Positions 23,637 through 31,778 of a stretch of 64,000 bases of DNA are shown in pieces. Position numbers and translations under genes: made by a program. The notes under the pieces are model-generated. The model was not told where the DNA came from and did not search any database. It was given only the letters and a program-made list of their open reading frames with translations. Source of the stretch: G965197405 sp965197405 (GTDB taxonomy: Bacteria > Chloroflexota > Dehalococcoidia > Lucifugimonadales > JAGWBF01); the NCBI GenBank assembly GCA_965197405.1, contig OZ240206.1:2666001-2730000 (forward strand), given 5' to 3'. Within the stretch, counting starts at the first letter, position 1. Every line of letters begins with the position of its first letter.

Positions 23637-24467
23637 TTAATGCTCGAGGCCATCAGGAGCGGCGGGGCGTCGCATGGGCACACCTCTACCTGCGAGATAC
23701 TCCTTGGCCTCGGCGATGGAGTAGATGCCGAAGTGGAAGATGCTGGCTGCGAGCACCGCATCGGCTTTCCCCGATGTGAACGCCTCGTAAAGGTGTGCCA
23801 GGCTTCCCGCGCCTCCACTGGCGATGACCGGCACCGGCACCGACTGGGATATGGCGCGGGTTAGCTCCAGGTCGTAACCCTCCTGCATCCCGTCGGCGTC
23901 CATGCTCGTCAACAGGACCTCGCCAGCGCCCAGCTCCACTGCTCTTATGGCCCACTTCACCGCGTCTATACCCGTGGGCGTGCGACCCCCGTGAGTGTAA
24001 ATCTCCCAGCGTGGGTTATGGCCCGGGCCGGAGGCGCGGGCGCCTTCGTCGTGCTCCTGGTGGCCGGTGCGTTTGGCGTCTATGGCTATCACAATGCACT
24101 GGCTGCCGAATTGCGCGGCCCCCGCTTCAATCAGGGACGGGTCGTTGACGGCGGCGGTGTTTATGGACACCTTGTCCGCGCCCGCCCTGAGCATCCGGCG
24201 CATATCGGCGATGGCCCGTATGCCGCCTCCCACGGTGAGGGGGATGAACACCTCCTGGGATACGCGCCTCACCACGTCCACCATCGTGTCGCGGTCATGG
24301 GCGCTGGCGGTTATATCCAGGAACACCAGCTCATCGCTGCCCTCCCGGTCGTAGAGGGCCGCCATCTCCGCCGGGTCTCCGGCGTCTCGCAGGTCCACAA
24401 AGCTGACTCCCTTGACTACCCGTCCGGCGTCCACGTCCAGGCAGGGGATTATGCGCTTGGTGAGCAT
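23637..24467 (-). CDS. hisF: Imidazole glycerol phosphate synthase, cyclase subunit
   Basis: A 276-aa (beta/alpha)8 enzyme that joins HisH-derived ammonia with PRFAR to give imidazole glycerol phosphate and AICAR. The catalytic Asp11 is in IPCLDVDAGRVVKG, and the second catalytic Asp lies in VIAIDAKR. Phosphate-binding segments VGGGIR and ASGGAGS are present. A roughly 20-aa insert relative to short HisF proteins (RTGHQEHDEGARASG region) sits after the second Asp. hisH and hisA lie upstream on the same strand, separated by a methyltransferase gene; the spacing to that gene is 16 nt. Confidence 0.97.
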   Translation of the reverse strand: MLTKRIIPCLDVDAGRVVKGVSFVDLRDAGDPAEMAALYDREGSDELVFLDITASAHDRDTMVDVVRRVSQEVFIPLTVGGGIRAIADMRRMLRAGADKVSINTAAVNDPSLIEAGAAQFGSQCIVIAIDAKRTGHQEHDEGARASGPGHNPRWEIYTHGGRTPTGIDAVKWAIRAVELGAGEVLLTSMDADGMQEGYDLELTRAISQSVPVPVIASGGAGSLAHLYEAFTSGKADAVLAASIFHFGIYSIAEAKEYLAGRGVPMRRPAAPDGLEH

Positions 24468-24483
24468 CGTACAGACCTTACGC

Positions 24484-25062
24484 TCACTTCCTCAGCAGGG
24501 CCATGTACTGGCGGCCTTTAATATCCCGCCACGACCTAAACTCGAAGCCCGCCTCCCTGGATAGCTTCTCAAGCTCGTTGGGACTCATGCGCCTGCTCTG
24601 AGATGGCTCACCCTGCGACTCCTCTGGCTGCCACTCCAGGACCGTGCACCAGCCCCGGGGTTTCAGCAGGTCCCTGGCAGCCCTCAAGAAGGCTATGGGG
24701 TCGTCATGCTCGTGAATTACGAAGCTCAGGAAAACGCCATCCAGCGATTCTTTCGGCACCGGAAAGTCCGTGCTGCCACATTTCAGTACCTCGACGTTGC
24801 CCAGACGCGCCTCCCGCACTCTCTCGCGAAGGGCATCCAGCATCTCGTCCAGTATGTCCAGGGCATAGAGCTTGCCGAAAATCAAGTGCTTGGCCAGGGG
24901 TACGGAAAAGAAGCCGGGGCCGCAGCCAATATCCGCGACCTCGTCATAGGGTTCGACGGGCATGAAGGCCATTATCACAAAGGGGTCAAGCTCCTCCGCC
25001 CTTTCGGGACTAAGGAGCATTTTTATGCGCTCTTCTGATGTCGGAGGGCCTGTCTCAGTCAT
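24484..25062 (-). CDS. Class I SAM-dependent methyltransferase
   Basis: A 192-aa methyltransferase with motif I VADIGCGPGFFSVPLA near residue 43, the acidic LYALDILDEML and a motif-IV-like VFLSFVIHEHDD. The substrate is not evident. It lies between hisA (10 nt away) and hisF (16 nt away) in the same direction, so it is almost certainly cotranscribed with histidine genes. Nothing in histidine synthesis needs a methyltransferase; it may be a passenger or may act on an unrelated small molecule. Confidence 0.84.
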   Translation of the reverse strand: MTETGPPTSEERIKMLLSPERAEELDPFVIMAFMPVEPYDEVADIGCGPGFFSVPLAKHLIFGKLYALDILDEMLDALRERVREARLGNVEVLKCGSTDFPVPKESLDGVFLSFVIHEHDDPIAFLRAARDLLKPRGWCTVLEWQPEESQGEPSQSRRMSPNELEKLSREAGFEFRSWRDIKGRQYMALLRK

Positions 25063-25072
25063 TTTGAGACCT

Positions 25073-25807
25073 TTAAGCGGCGTTTTCAGTTGACATAACA
25101 GCTTTGATGGCGGTCCCCAAGTCTACCGCCCCCGTATACAGGGCCCTGCCGAGTATAGCGCCCTCTGCGCCCGTGCCGGCCATGCGCACGACGTGCTCTA
25201 TGGAAGATATGCCCCCGGACGCCTGGATGGGGCAGCAGGTGCCCTCCGCCAGTCTTCGGATAGCCTCGAAGTTGGGCGCTGTCAGCGTGCCATCCCTGGA
25301 TATATCGGTGTAAAGGAACCGCTTCACGCCCATACCTTCCATCTGCCCCACCAGGTCGGCGGCGCTGGTACTCGTGCCCTCGGTCCAGCCTTTGATGGCC
25401 ACGTGTCCATCCCGGGCGTCCACGGCCACCACGACCCTATCGCCACCCCATTCGCTGCACAGCCGCTCTATCAGGTTGGGGTCCTGGACTGCCGACGTCC
25501 CCAGGACCGCCCTGTCTACCCCCGCATCCAGGAGCTTTTCAGCCGACTGCAACTCCCTGATGCCGCCGCCCACCTGTACTGGTATGCTCAATAGCTTCAC
25601 GATAGCTAGGACCACGTCGAGGTTGACCGGCTTGCCGGTGGCTGCCCCGTCGAGATCAACGAGATGCAGCCTGGGCGCTCCCTCGCGCTGCCATCTCAAG
25701 GCGACGCCCAGGGGGTCATCCGAGTAGACCGTCTCCTTCCGGTAGTCTCCTTGATAGAGCCTAACACACAGTCCCGATTTCAGGTCAATAGAGGGGATAA
25801 TCTCCAT
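25073..25807 (-). CDS. hisA: Phosphoribosylformimino-AICAR ribotide isomerase
   Basis: A 244-aa (beta/alpha)8 isomerase that opens the ribose ring of ProFAR to PRFAR, the step before HisHF. The catalytic Asp8 is in IIPSIDLKSGLCVRL and the second acid in VVAVDARDGHVAIKGW. Phosphate sites are VGGGIRE and ASGGISS. Length and layout are normal for the family. It begins one base after hisH ends, giving tight coupling, and is followed by a methyltransferase and hisF. Confidence 0.97.
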   Translation of the reverse strand: MEIIPSIDLKSGLCVRLYQGDYRKETVYSDDPLGVALRWQREGAPRLHLVDLDGAATGKPVNLDVVLAIVKLLSIPVQVGGGIRELQSAEKLLDAGVDRAVLGTSAVQDPNLIERLCSEWGGDRVVVAVDARDGHVAIKGWTEGTSTSAADLVGQMEGMGVKRFLYTDISRDGTLTAPNFEAIRRLAEGTCCPIQASGGISSIEHVVRMAGTGAEGAILGRALYTGAVDLGTAIKAVMSTENAA

Positions 25808-25808
25808 G

Positions 25809-26441
25809 TTAGAGACCTTCCGTCGTGGACCGAACGTACCGGACGAAATTCTCGTATACTCTGAGGCCCAGCGCGCTGCTTTTCTCAGGGTGAAACTGGG
25901 TGGCTATCAGGTTATCCCTGGTCACGACGCTGCAAAAGGGTATGCTATATTCCGTGACGCCCGCTACCAGGCCCTCATCCTGGGGCTCGGCGTAGTAGCT
26001 ATGGACGAAGTAGAAATGGCCCTCCTCCGGTATGCCCGCGAAAACCGGATGGGACTTCCTGAAGCTGACTCCATTCCAGCCCATGTGGGGGACCTTCTGC
26101 CCATCGGGCAGCTTCCTGGTCTTGCCCGATATCACCCCCAGGCATTCCGTATTCCCTTCTTCGGTGCTGTCCATGAGCAACTGTAGGCCCAGGCAGATGC
26201 CCAGGAAAGGTCTCCCGGAAGCCACAAACTCTTTCAACGGCCCGACAAGGCCCCGATGATCAAGGGCGCGCATGGCCGCATCCGCCGCCCCCACTCCGGG
26301 CAGAACGGCCGCGTCGGCCCCGGTGAGCGCCCTGGGGTCACCCGTGACCTCGGGTTGCACGCCGGCCCTCTCCAGGGCCTTGGAGACGCTGCGAAGGTTG
26401 CCCGACTCGTAGTCTATAACCGCGACCTTTAGCGGCCTCAT
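25809..26441 (-). CDS. hisH: Imidazole glycerol phosphate synthase, glutaminase subunit
   Basis: A 210-aa class I glutamine amidotransferase that supplies ammonia to HisF. The nucleophile Cys83 is in FLGICLGLQLL and the catalytic His/Glu are in ATQFHPEKSS. The oxyanion region LPGVGAADAAM is present. It overlaps the upstream hydrolase by four bases (ATGA) and is adjacent to hisA, so these genes are translated as a unit. Confidence 0.97.
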   Translation of the reverse strand: MRPLKVAVIDYESGNLRSVSKALERAGVQPEVTGDPRALTGADAAVLPGVGAADAAMRALDHRGLVGPLKEFVASGRPFLGICLGLQLLMDSTEEGNTECLGVISGKTRKLPDGQKVPHMGWNGVSFRKSHPVFAGIPEEGHFYFVHSYYAEPQDEGLVAGVTEYSIPFCSVVTRDNLIATQFHPEKSSALGLRVYENFVRYVRSTTEGL

Positions 26442-27181
26442 GGCCTGTGCGCCTCCAGAAAGTCCAGTATGCGGTCTCTGGCTGCGGCTGCGTTTTCACC
26501 CTTCAATATGTCGGTGCCGTGGTCATCGTCCTCTGTGTAGACCACCTTCTCCGCCGTTCTGTCTACGATGCCGTCCGCAATCATAAGCTCCACACTTCTC
26601 AGCGCCGACCTGTCCGTTTCGGCGGCCATGAGCAGTACAGGCATCCTCACCCGTTTGTCGTTCAAGTCAAGCCCACGGAACTTCACCGGCGACGAGAGGC
26701 TCACAACTCCGGCTGCTCGTTCTTCTGTCGCCACGTCCAGCGACGCCGTACCGCCCATGCTGGCCCCGATGAGAAACACATCAGAGGCCCCCTGTTCTCT
26801 CAAGAACGACATGGCTGCCTTCACGTCTCTGACAATCATATCTACCTTCTTTTCACCCTCTGAATCACCATAGCCGCGGAAGTCGAAGGTAAGCGCCATG
26901 TAGCCGTTTTCGGCGAGGACCTGGGCGAATTCCCACCAACTGGTCTGGTCGGCGCCGTACATGTGAGATAGCACGGCCCCCCTTTGGCTCTGCCCGAAAA
27001 GCTGTCCCTTTATCTCAACGTTGTCCTCTGTGGTAAAGCTGACGACCCTGGATACCTCCTGGGAGGGGGTGGATACCAGGGTCGCATCCGCTCCACCTCC
27101 ACATCCGATGAGTCCCAGACATATCATAGCAGCCGGGAGGACCGTAGCCGGCAGAGAGAGGTAGCCGCTCCTTCTTTTCAT
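26438..27181 (-). CDS. Alpha/beta-hydrolase lipoprotein
   Basis: A 247-aa hydrolase exported as a lipoprotein: a basic start (MKRRSGYL), a hydrophobic segment and the lipobox LIGC. The hydrolase domain has FDFRGYGDSEG, the nucleophile elbow GASMGG, a strand-6 acid in MAAETDRSA and a histidine in DDDHGTDI. It resembles the dienelactone hydrolase or small acyl esterase type. I use the ATG at 27181 because it places the signal peptide at the N-terminus; an in-frame ATG at 27223 gives 14 extra residues. It overlaps hisH by four bases. The substrate is unknown. Confidence 0.82.
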   Translation of the reverse strand: MKRRSGYLSLPATVLPAAMICLGLIGCGGGADATLVSTPSQEVSRVVSFTTEDNVEIKGQLFGQSQRGAVLSHMYGADQTSWWEFAQVLAENGYMALTFDFRGYGDSEGEKKVDMIVRDVKAAMSFLREQGASDVFLIGASMGGTASLDVATEERAAGVVSLSSPVKFRGLDLNDKRVRMPVLLMAAETDRSALRSVELMIADGIVDRTAEKVVYTEDDDHGTDILKGENAAAARDRILDFLEAHRP

Positions 27182-27262
27182 GCGTATGTTCCTGGCGCAG
27201 CCCGGCCAATGCGTGGACTTCATCCTACCCCGAGCGAGCCGCAGAGCGGCAGGGGGACGCGT

Positions 27263-27838
27263 CTAGCTCCTCTCACCCGTGACCCTCTCCAGGGGTAGCT
27301 CGCGGTCCTCGTAGCGGGCGAGGACGAAGAGGAGGTCGCCCAACCGGTTCATGTAGCGCAGAATGTCCAGGTTGGTCAGCTTGTCCTGCTCCTTGAGGGC
27401 CACCACTCGTCGCTCCGCCGTTCTGATCATGGAGCGGGCCATGTCTATAGCCGCGGATGCCGGAGAGCCGCCGGGCAGGATGAAGACCTTCGGCATCTCC
27501 ACCGACTCCTCCAGCTTGTCTATCGTCTCCTCCATACTGGTCACCATCTCGGGTGTGACGGGCTTGAAGTGACGCTTGAACAGGTCGTATCGCTCCGGTT
27601 CAGTGGCCAGCTCTGCAGCGACGGTGAAAAGCTCCCGTTGGAGCTCTCGGAGAATGTCCTTGACCCTGGCGTCCTTGGACAGAGCGCGGGCGAGGCCCAT
27701 AGTAGATACGGCTTCATCCGTGATGCCGTATGCCTCGGTATGCGGGTCATTCTTCGAGACCCGGCCTCCATAGAGCAGGCTGGTCTCCCCTTCGTCCCCG
27801 TACTTGGTGTAGACCCTCTTTCTCGATGAAGAAGTCAT
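27263..27838 (-). CDS. Corrinoid adenosyltransferase, PduO type
   Basis: A 191-aa enzyme that transfers adenosyl from ATP to cob(I)alamin or cobinamide to form the coenzyme. The N-terminal ATP-binding loop YTKYGDEGETSLLYGGRVSK matches the family, as do EAYGITDEA, AERRVVALKE and the terminal MNRLGDLLFVLAR helix. AAGGAAGG lies upstream of the ATG. It fits with the btuFCD-cobC-cobQ unit elsewhere in the window in a salvage route for B12. It is the first gene of the long minus-strand run that leads into hisH. Confidence 0.92.
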   Translation of the reverse strand: MTSSSRKRVYTKYGDEGETSLLYGGRVSKNDPHTEAYGITDEAVSTMGLARALSKDARVKDILRELQRELFTVAAELATEPERYDLFKRHFKPVTPEMVTSMEETIDKLEESVEMPKVFILPGGSPASAAIDMARSMIRTAERRVVALKEQDKLTNLDILRYMNRLGDLLFVLARYEDRELPLERVTGERS

Positions 27839-27955
27839 GCCGGCCTTCCTTCTGCTGCCCCGTCATAGCCTATTCGACGCGCGGTCTGAAGGGCTAAATT
27901 GTAGCACAGGGAACATTAGACCGCTATACTATAGATGGGTTTCAGATGGGTTTCC

Positions 27956-28110
27956 CAGCGTCTTTCAATTCTCGACGCCAGGTGAATACAGGTCCCCGTC
28001 GCGTGTCATTCCGAGCGCAGCGAGGAATCTGAAATGCTTGGATAGCAGCACGCCTAAGAAGGCAAGGACATTAGACCCCTCGCTCCGCTCGGGGTGACAA
28101 TTGAAAGGCC
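27956..28110 (+). repeat. Palindromic MITE-like repeat, short form (copy 4)
   Basis: Forward copy starting CAGCGTCTTTCAATTC and ending ACAATTGAAAGGCC, with the ATGCTTGGATAGCAGCACGC centre. It occupies most of the 344-bp gap between the divergent adenosyltransferase and cofE genes. A lone -10-like TACAAT lies outside it on the minus strand upstream of the adenosyltransferase, without a clear -35. Confidence 0.85.
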
Positions 28111-28182
28111 TCGCTGGGTCTCCGGATGGTATGGTGAGCGCGTTATATTCCAAGCAGAAAGCCGGGGCCGTGGAGAGCAGCA

Positions 28183-28953
28183 ATGACGCCAGAGATACGA
28201 GTGATAGGGATCCCTGGTATGCCGGAAATAGAGGCCGGTGATGACCTCGCCAGCTTGATAGCGGACGCCGCAGAGCGCCAGGATGTGCCCGTAGAGCAGG
28301 GCGACGTTCTGGTGGTCACTCAAAAGATAGTGTCGAAAGCGGAGGGACGAGTAGTCCACGTGGACGAGATAGACCCCTCGCCCCTGGCCATTCAGCTGTC
28401 GGAAGGGCATAACAGGGACCCCCGCCACACTGAGGTTATCTTGCAGGAGAGCGTACGTATCGTACGTATGGACAGGGGTAATATCATCAGCGAGACGCGT
28501 CACGGCTTTAATTGCGCCAACGCCGGCGTGGACGCCTCAAATGTGCCCGGAGAGGGTACACTTGCCCTTCTGCCGATTGACCCGGACGCGTCGGCGGAGG
28601 GGATACGAGCGTATATCAAGGAGCGATTGGGAAAAGACGTGGCCGTCATAATCTCCGACACCTTCGGTCGCCCCTGGCGCGAGGGGGCCGTGAACGTGGC
28701 CATAGGTGTGGCCGGCATGAGTCCATTGCAGGACTACAGAGGCGAGGAAGACGCCTACGGCCAGATGATGAAGTCAACGGTTATCGCCCTGGCGGATGAG
28801 CTGGCTGCCACAGCCGAGCTTGTGATGGGTAAAGTCACCGGGGTGCCCATAGCGTTGATAAGGGGCTGTCAATACGAGCCGGCGGACGCCTCGGTGCAGC
28901 CAAAAGGAGCGCGGGCCTTGGTGAGGGTCCCGGAGCGGGATATGTTCCGCTAG
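28183..28953 (+). CDS. cofE: Coenzyme F420-0:L-glutamate ligase
   Basis: Adds L-glutamate residues to F420-0 using GTP to give F420. The 256-aa product has the family's GDVLVVTQKIVSKAEGRVV block (metal/GTP site), ISETRHGFNCANAGVDASNV in the middle and ISDTFGRPWREGAVNVAIG, the three diagnostic regions. It starts with ATG at 28183. No cofC, cofD or cofGH is adjacent. Its presence implies the organism makes F420 and supports F420 use by the LLM proteins at 16252 and 52843. Confidence 0.95.
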   Translation: MTPEIRVIGIPGMPEIEAGDDLASLIADAAERQDVPVEQGDVLVVTQKIVSKAEGRVVHVDEIDPSPLAIQLSEGHNRDPRHTEVILQESVRIVRMDRGNIISETRHGFNCANAGVDASNVPGEGTLALLPIDPDASAEGIRAYIKERLGKDVAVIISDTFGRPWREGAVNVAIGVAGMSPLQDYRGEEDAYGQMMKSTVIALADELAATAELVMGKVTGVPIALIRGCQYEPADASVQPKGARALVRVPERDMFR

Positions 28954-29043
28954 GAGCGACTCTGCCTTGCCCGCCCGCCATGTCCGCCTGGCAGGGTCTT
29001 GTATCTTAACGCTTTCAATTATCGGAAGAACCCAGCCCAACCC

Positions 29044-29170
29044 TGTCATTACCATGAAAATAGAGAGCAATCCCCATACCGTCATTCCGGCCCCGTATCG
29101 AGTACGGGGCCGGCTTTGAGCCGGAATCCATACCTCCAACTTATGGACTCCCGCTTTCGCGGGAGTGACT
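29044..29170. repeat. Second repeat family (GTCATTCCGG type), copy 2
   Basis: It contains TGTCATTACCATGAAAATAG, GTCATTCCGGCCCC, a CCCCGTATCGAGTACGGGG hairpin, GGCTTTGAGCCGGAATCCAT and GACTCCCGCTTTCGCGGGAG. It is related to 23252-23390. Its opening TGTCATTACCATGAAAATAG also occurs inside the main-family copy at 51034. Confidence 0.7.
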
Positions 29171-29226
29171 GTGTGGAAGTCCAGTTGTCATTTTCATCCT
29201 CCTATGTGGCCGGTGCAAGGCCATAG

Positions 29227-29335
29227 ACAATTCCGAGCGCAGCGAGGAATCTAAAATGTTTGGTCAACAGCACACTCAAGAAGGCGAGGAGTTTAGACCC
29301 CTCGCTCCGCTCGGAGTGACAATTCAAAGACCCTC
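29227..29335 (+). repeat. Palindromic MITE-like repeat, 5'-truncated (copy 5)
   Basis: It starts within the TTCCGAGCGCAGCGAGGAAT block and ends TTCAAAGACCC. The left half of the outer palindrome is missing. Confidence 0.8.
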
Positions 29336-29484
29336 GTCCGCCTGAGCTTGAGGGCGGTATCTCCGCACGCGTCCGTTACGCTCCTCGGGTACGTGGGTAG
29401 CGCGGCGGGGCACATGGAGCAGGTCCGTGGTTTAGGGCTTGGCCGCGCCGGGGGGAGTCCGAGAGGACTATCGTGCCCTATAGG
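29336..29484. other. GC-rich intergenic stretch with nested inverted repeats
   Basis: GGGCAC (29408-29413) and GTGCCC (29473-29478) enclose about 60 nt that contain AGTCCGAGAGGACT and GGTCC/GGCC pairings. Just before it, CCGCC and GGCGG form a hairpin near 29338-29357. The folded unit is about tRNA-sized but has no T-loop or anticodon arm that I recognise. No gene is evident. Confidence 0.3.
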
Positions 29485-29736
29485 CTAGGACTCTTCAAAG
29501 TCCTCTACGTTGTCTGAGGAGGAGTCTACCGGGTATCGGCTGCTGGGTTGATCGGCGGGAGCGTCTTCGCCCCAGGGTGCGGCTTCTATGTAGTTCTTGA
29601 ACTCCCGCACTTCCTCGCACAGCTGGCATACGCCCCTACTTATCGGACCTGTAGGAGCTTCGATGATCCAGTGGTGGCGGCATACCACTTCTTCTTGCTG
29701 TTCTACGGGCGCCGGCCTCGATGCCTGCTGTATCAT
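29485..29736 (-). CDS. Small conserved-type protein with a CxxH/CxxC zinc-ribbon-like motif
   Basis: An 83-aa protein with the pattern CRHHWII...GVCQLCEEVREFKNYI at residues 19-49, whose two Cys and two His could bind zinc. The tail is acidic and Ser/Pro-rich and probably disordered. I recall similar short CxHHW...GxCxxC proteins in Chloroflexota and Actinobacteria but know no function. The ATG has AAAGGGG upstream and a near-consensus promoter 30 nt before it, so expression is well supported. No partner genes adjoin it. Confidence 0.75.
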   Translation of the reverse strand: MIQQASRPAPVEQQEEVVCRHHWIIEAPTGPISRGVCQLCEEVREFKNYIEAAPWGEDAPADQPSSRYPVDSSSDNVEDFEES

Positions 29737-29764
29737 ATATTTACAACCCCTTTCGTGGTCTCAA

Positions 29765-29793
29765 AATCTAGCATAGGGTTTTTACTTTGTCAA
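29765..29793 (-). promoter_or_regulatory. Sigma-70-type promoter TTGACA-N17-TAGATT
   Basis: On the minus strand -35 TTGACA covers 29788-29793 and -10 TAGATT covers 29765-29770 with a 17-nt spacer. The leader to the 83-aa protein's ATG is only about 20-25 nt. Local A+T content is higher than the surroundings. Confidence 0.75.
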
Positions 29794-29933
29794 GGTCATA
29801 AGATCCAGCATTTTAGACCGGTTTGTTGTCCATTCACCTCACTGTTTATAATCTGAGGTACGCCCGGTTTAGTCTATCGGATTCCCGGCCATGACCGGTG
29901 GATTCACGAGTGAGAGTCCCCTTTCCTCGGTTG

Positions 29934-30166
29934 TTTCATTGTCACCCCCTGTTCAAGCCAGGGGCAGGCTCCGAGCGGAGCGGGGGGTCTAAGGTCAGGC
30001 CTGACCGACGTGCCTTTCTGGCCAGCACGGCTTGATTCCGGTTTTTGTTAGGCAACCCTTTAGATTCCTCACCGCGGAGTTTATCCTGAGCTTGTCGAAG
30101 GGCTCCGTTCGGAATGACACGCGGCGGGGCCTATATTCATCCAACACCGAGAGTGAAACGACCCTG
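29934..30166 (-). repeat. Palindromic MITE-like repeat, long form with nested repeat (copy 6)
   Basis: Reverse-oriented copy from TTTCATTGTCACCCC to GTGAAACGACCCTG. Within the right half it carries an extra GTTTATCCTGAGCTTGTCG segment (about 30078-30100), a motif I recognise as a separate widespread genomic repeat. The rest of the gap up to trkH at 30302 shows no promoter that I trust. Confidence 0.78.
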
Positions 30167-30301
30167 GCGGATGGTCCGGCCCACTTTTTTTCCTGGTACT
30201 CCTGAGTTATACTTGGGAGCAATTATTTACCGGGTGTATGGCGCCGGGGCTTCTGTTCACTTATAGCGGTGGGCGTCTAAAGTCAAAGGTGGGCGGTGAT
30301 A

Positions 30302-31726
30302 ATGGATCGTCGGCAGAGAATCGGCGATAGGATAATACGCCGCCCCAGGCTTCGGGACGCGCTGCCCGAAGTTGTAAAGCTCACCCCTCTGAGGCACCCG
30401 TCGCGCCGGTTCACTCCCCCCTTTATCCTCTTCTACGGCTTCAGCGTCCTGGTAATCTTGGGAGGAGTCTTACTGGTACTCCCCATAGCCAAAATCGGCG
30501 ACGGGTTCACCTCCCCGGAAGTGGCTTTCTTCACCTCTACCTCCGCCGTGACTGTGACGGGACTCACCGTTGTAGATACCCCCACATACTGGAGTACCTT
30601 CGGCCATGCCGTAATATTCGCCCTGATGCTGGTGGGGGGCCTTGGCTTTACGACGCTGGCCACCTTTTTCCTCATCATCCTTGGGCAGCGCATCACCCTG
30701 TCTGAGCGGATGCTGATGCGGGACACCATGGGCGTGGACCGGCTGGGAGGTCTGGTAGCCGTATTGCGCAACATCGTCCTCATAGTCCTGGGGGTTTATA
30801 TCGTGGGTATGCTGCTGATATGGTGGCGTATTCACGAGGTTTTCCCGACAGGCGAGGCCCTATGGCAGTCCGCTTTCCTCTCTGTGTCCGCCTTCAACAA
30901 CGCCGGTTTCACCATAATACCGGAGTCCGATAGCCTGTCCCGGTTCTTCTCCGATGTTCCCCTTCTGGTCTTCGTGGCCATCCCTATCATCGCCGGGGGA
31001 ATAGGCTGGACTGTAATGCTCGACTTCTTCAGACAGAGAAGGTTCTCCCGGTTCACGCTGGACACCAAGATGGTAATAACTGCCAGCCTATTTCTATGGG
31101 TCCTGGGCGCTCTGGTGTTCTTCATAGCCGAGTACGATAACCAGGCTACTCTGGGGCCATCTTCCGTGTTGCAGAAGGTCTTCCAGTCTGTCTTTCACTC
31201 CATAAGTGGGAGGACCGCAGGACTGACGGCCCTGGACTTCAGCGCTACTACGGACCTCACAGCCCTTTTCTACCCGGTTCTCATGTTCGTGGGGGGTGCC
31301 GCCGGGTCTGTGGCGGGAGGGATCAAAGTTGCCACCCTCGCGGTAATTATCGCTGCCGTCATCTCATCCGTAAGGGGTAGGCTCCAGGCAGAGGCCTTCA
31401 ACAAGGAGATACCTCACTTCCAGGTGCACAGGGCCCTTACGGTAGCGGCCCTTGGCATGGCGGTAATCTTCGCAATAACCCTGGCCCTCACTTTCACCGA
31501 GGAGGGTATGCCCTTCCTGCGCCTTTTCTTTGACACAGTATCTGCCTTTGGCACAACCGGCCTGTCCACGGGGATTCCTTCTCAGCTTAGCATGGCCGGT
31601 AAAATACTCTTCATGCTAACTATGCTGGTGGGCAGATTGGGGCCTCTGACGCTGGCATTGGCACTGGCCCCGAGAGAAGAAGCTACGGTATATCGTTTTG
31701 CCCAGGAAAGAGTTAAAATAGGTTGA
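30302..31726 (+). CDS. TrkH/KtrB-family potassium uptake channel
   Basis: A 474-aa membrane protein built of repeated M1-P-M2 units that forms the K+ pathway of Trk/Ktr systems. Selectivity-filter-like loops are visible as TSTSAVTVTGLTVVDT, SAFNNAGFTIIPESDS, SGRTAGLTALDF and SAFGTTGLSTGIPS, each with the expected glycine. The start is the ATG at 30302 (AAAGGTGGG upstream); a GTG two codons earlier is possible. Gating partners, the RCK proteins, are encoded directly downstream. Its length suits KtrB/TrkG-like forms. Confidence 0.92.
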   Translation: MDRRQRIGDRIIRRPRLRDALPEVVKLTPLRHPSRRFTPPFILFYGFSVLVILGGVLLVLPIAKIGDGFTSPEVAFFTSTSAVTVTGLTVVDTPTYWSTFGHAVIFALMLVGGLGFTTLATFFLIILGQRITLSERMLMRDTMGVDRLGGLVAVLRNIVLIVLGVYIVGMLLIWWRIHEVFPTGEALWQSAFLSVSAFNNAGFTIIPESDSLSRFFSDVPLLVFVAIPIIAGGIGWTVMLDFFRQRRFSRFTLDTKMVITASLFLWVLGALVFFIAEYDNQATLGPSSVLQKVFQSVFHSISGRTAGLTALDFSATTDLTALFYPVLMFVGGAAGSVAGGIKVATLAVIIAAVISSVRGRLQAEAFNKEIPHFQVHRALTVAALGMAVIFAITLALTFTEEGMPFLRLFFDTVSAFGTTGLSTGIPSQLSMAGKILFMLTMLVGRLGPLTLALALAPREEATVYRFAQERVKIG

Positions 31727-31778
31727 CGGCCCTGCCAGGGACCCACTCCGTGGACCCCATAGGAAGCTGGAGGAAGGC

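Noticed and set aside
29408..29478. tRNA gene
   Set aside because: Size and an end helix are suggestive, but there is no T-loop consensus or anticodon arm.
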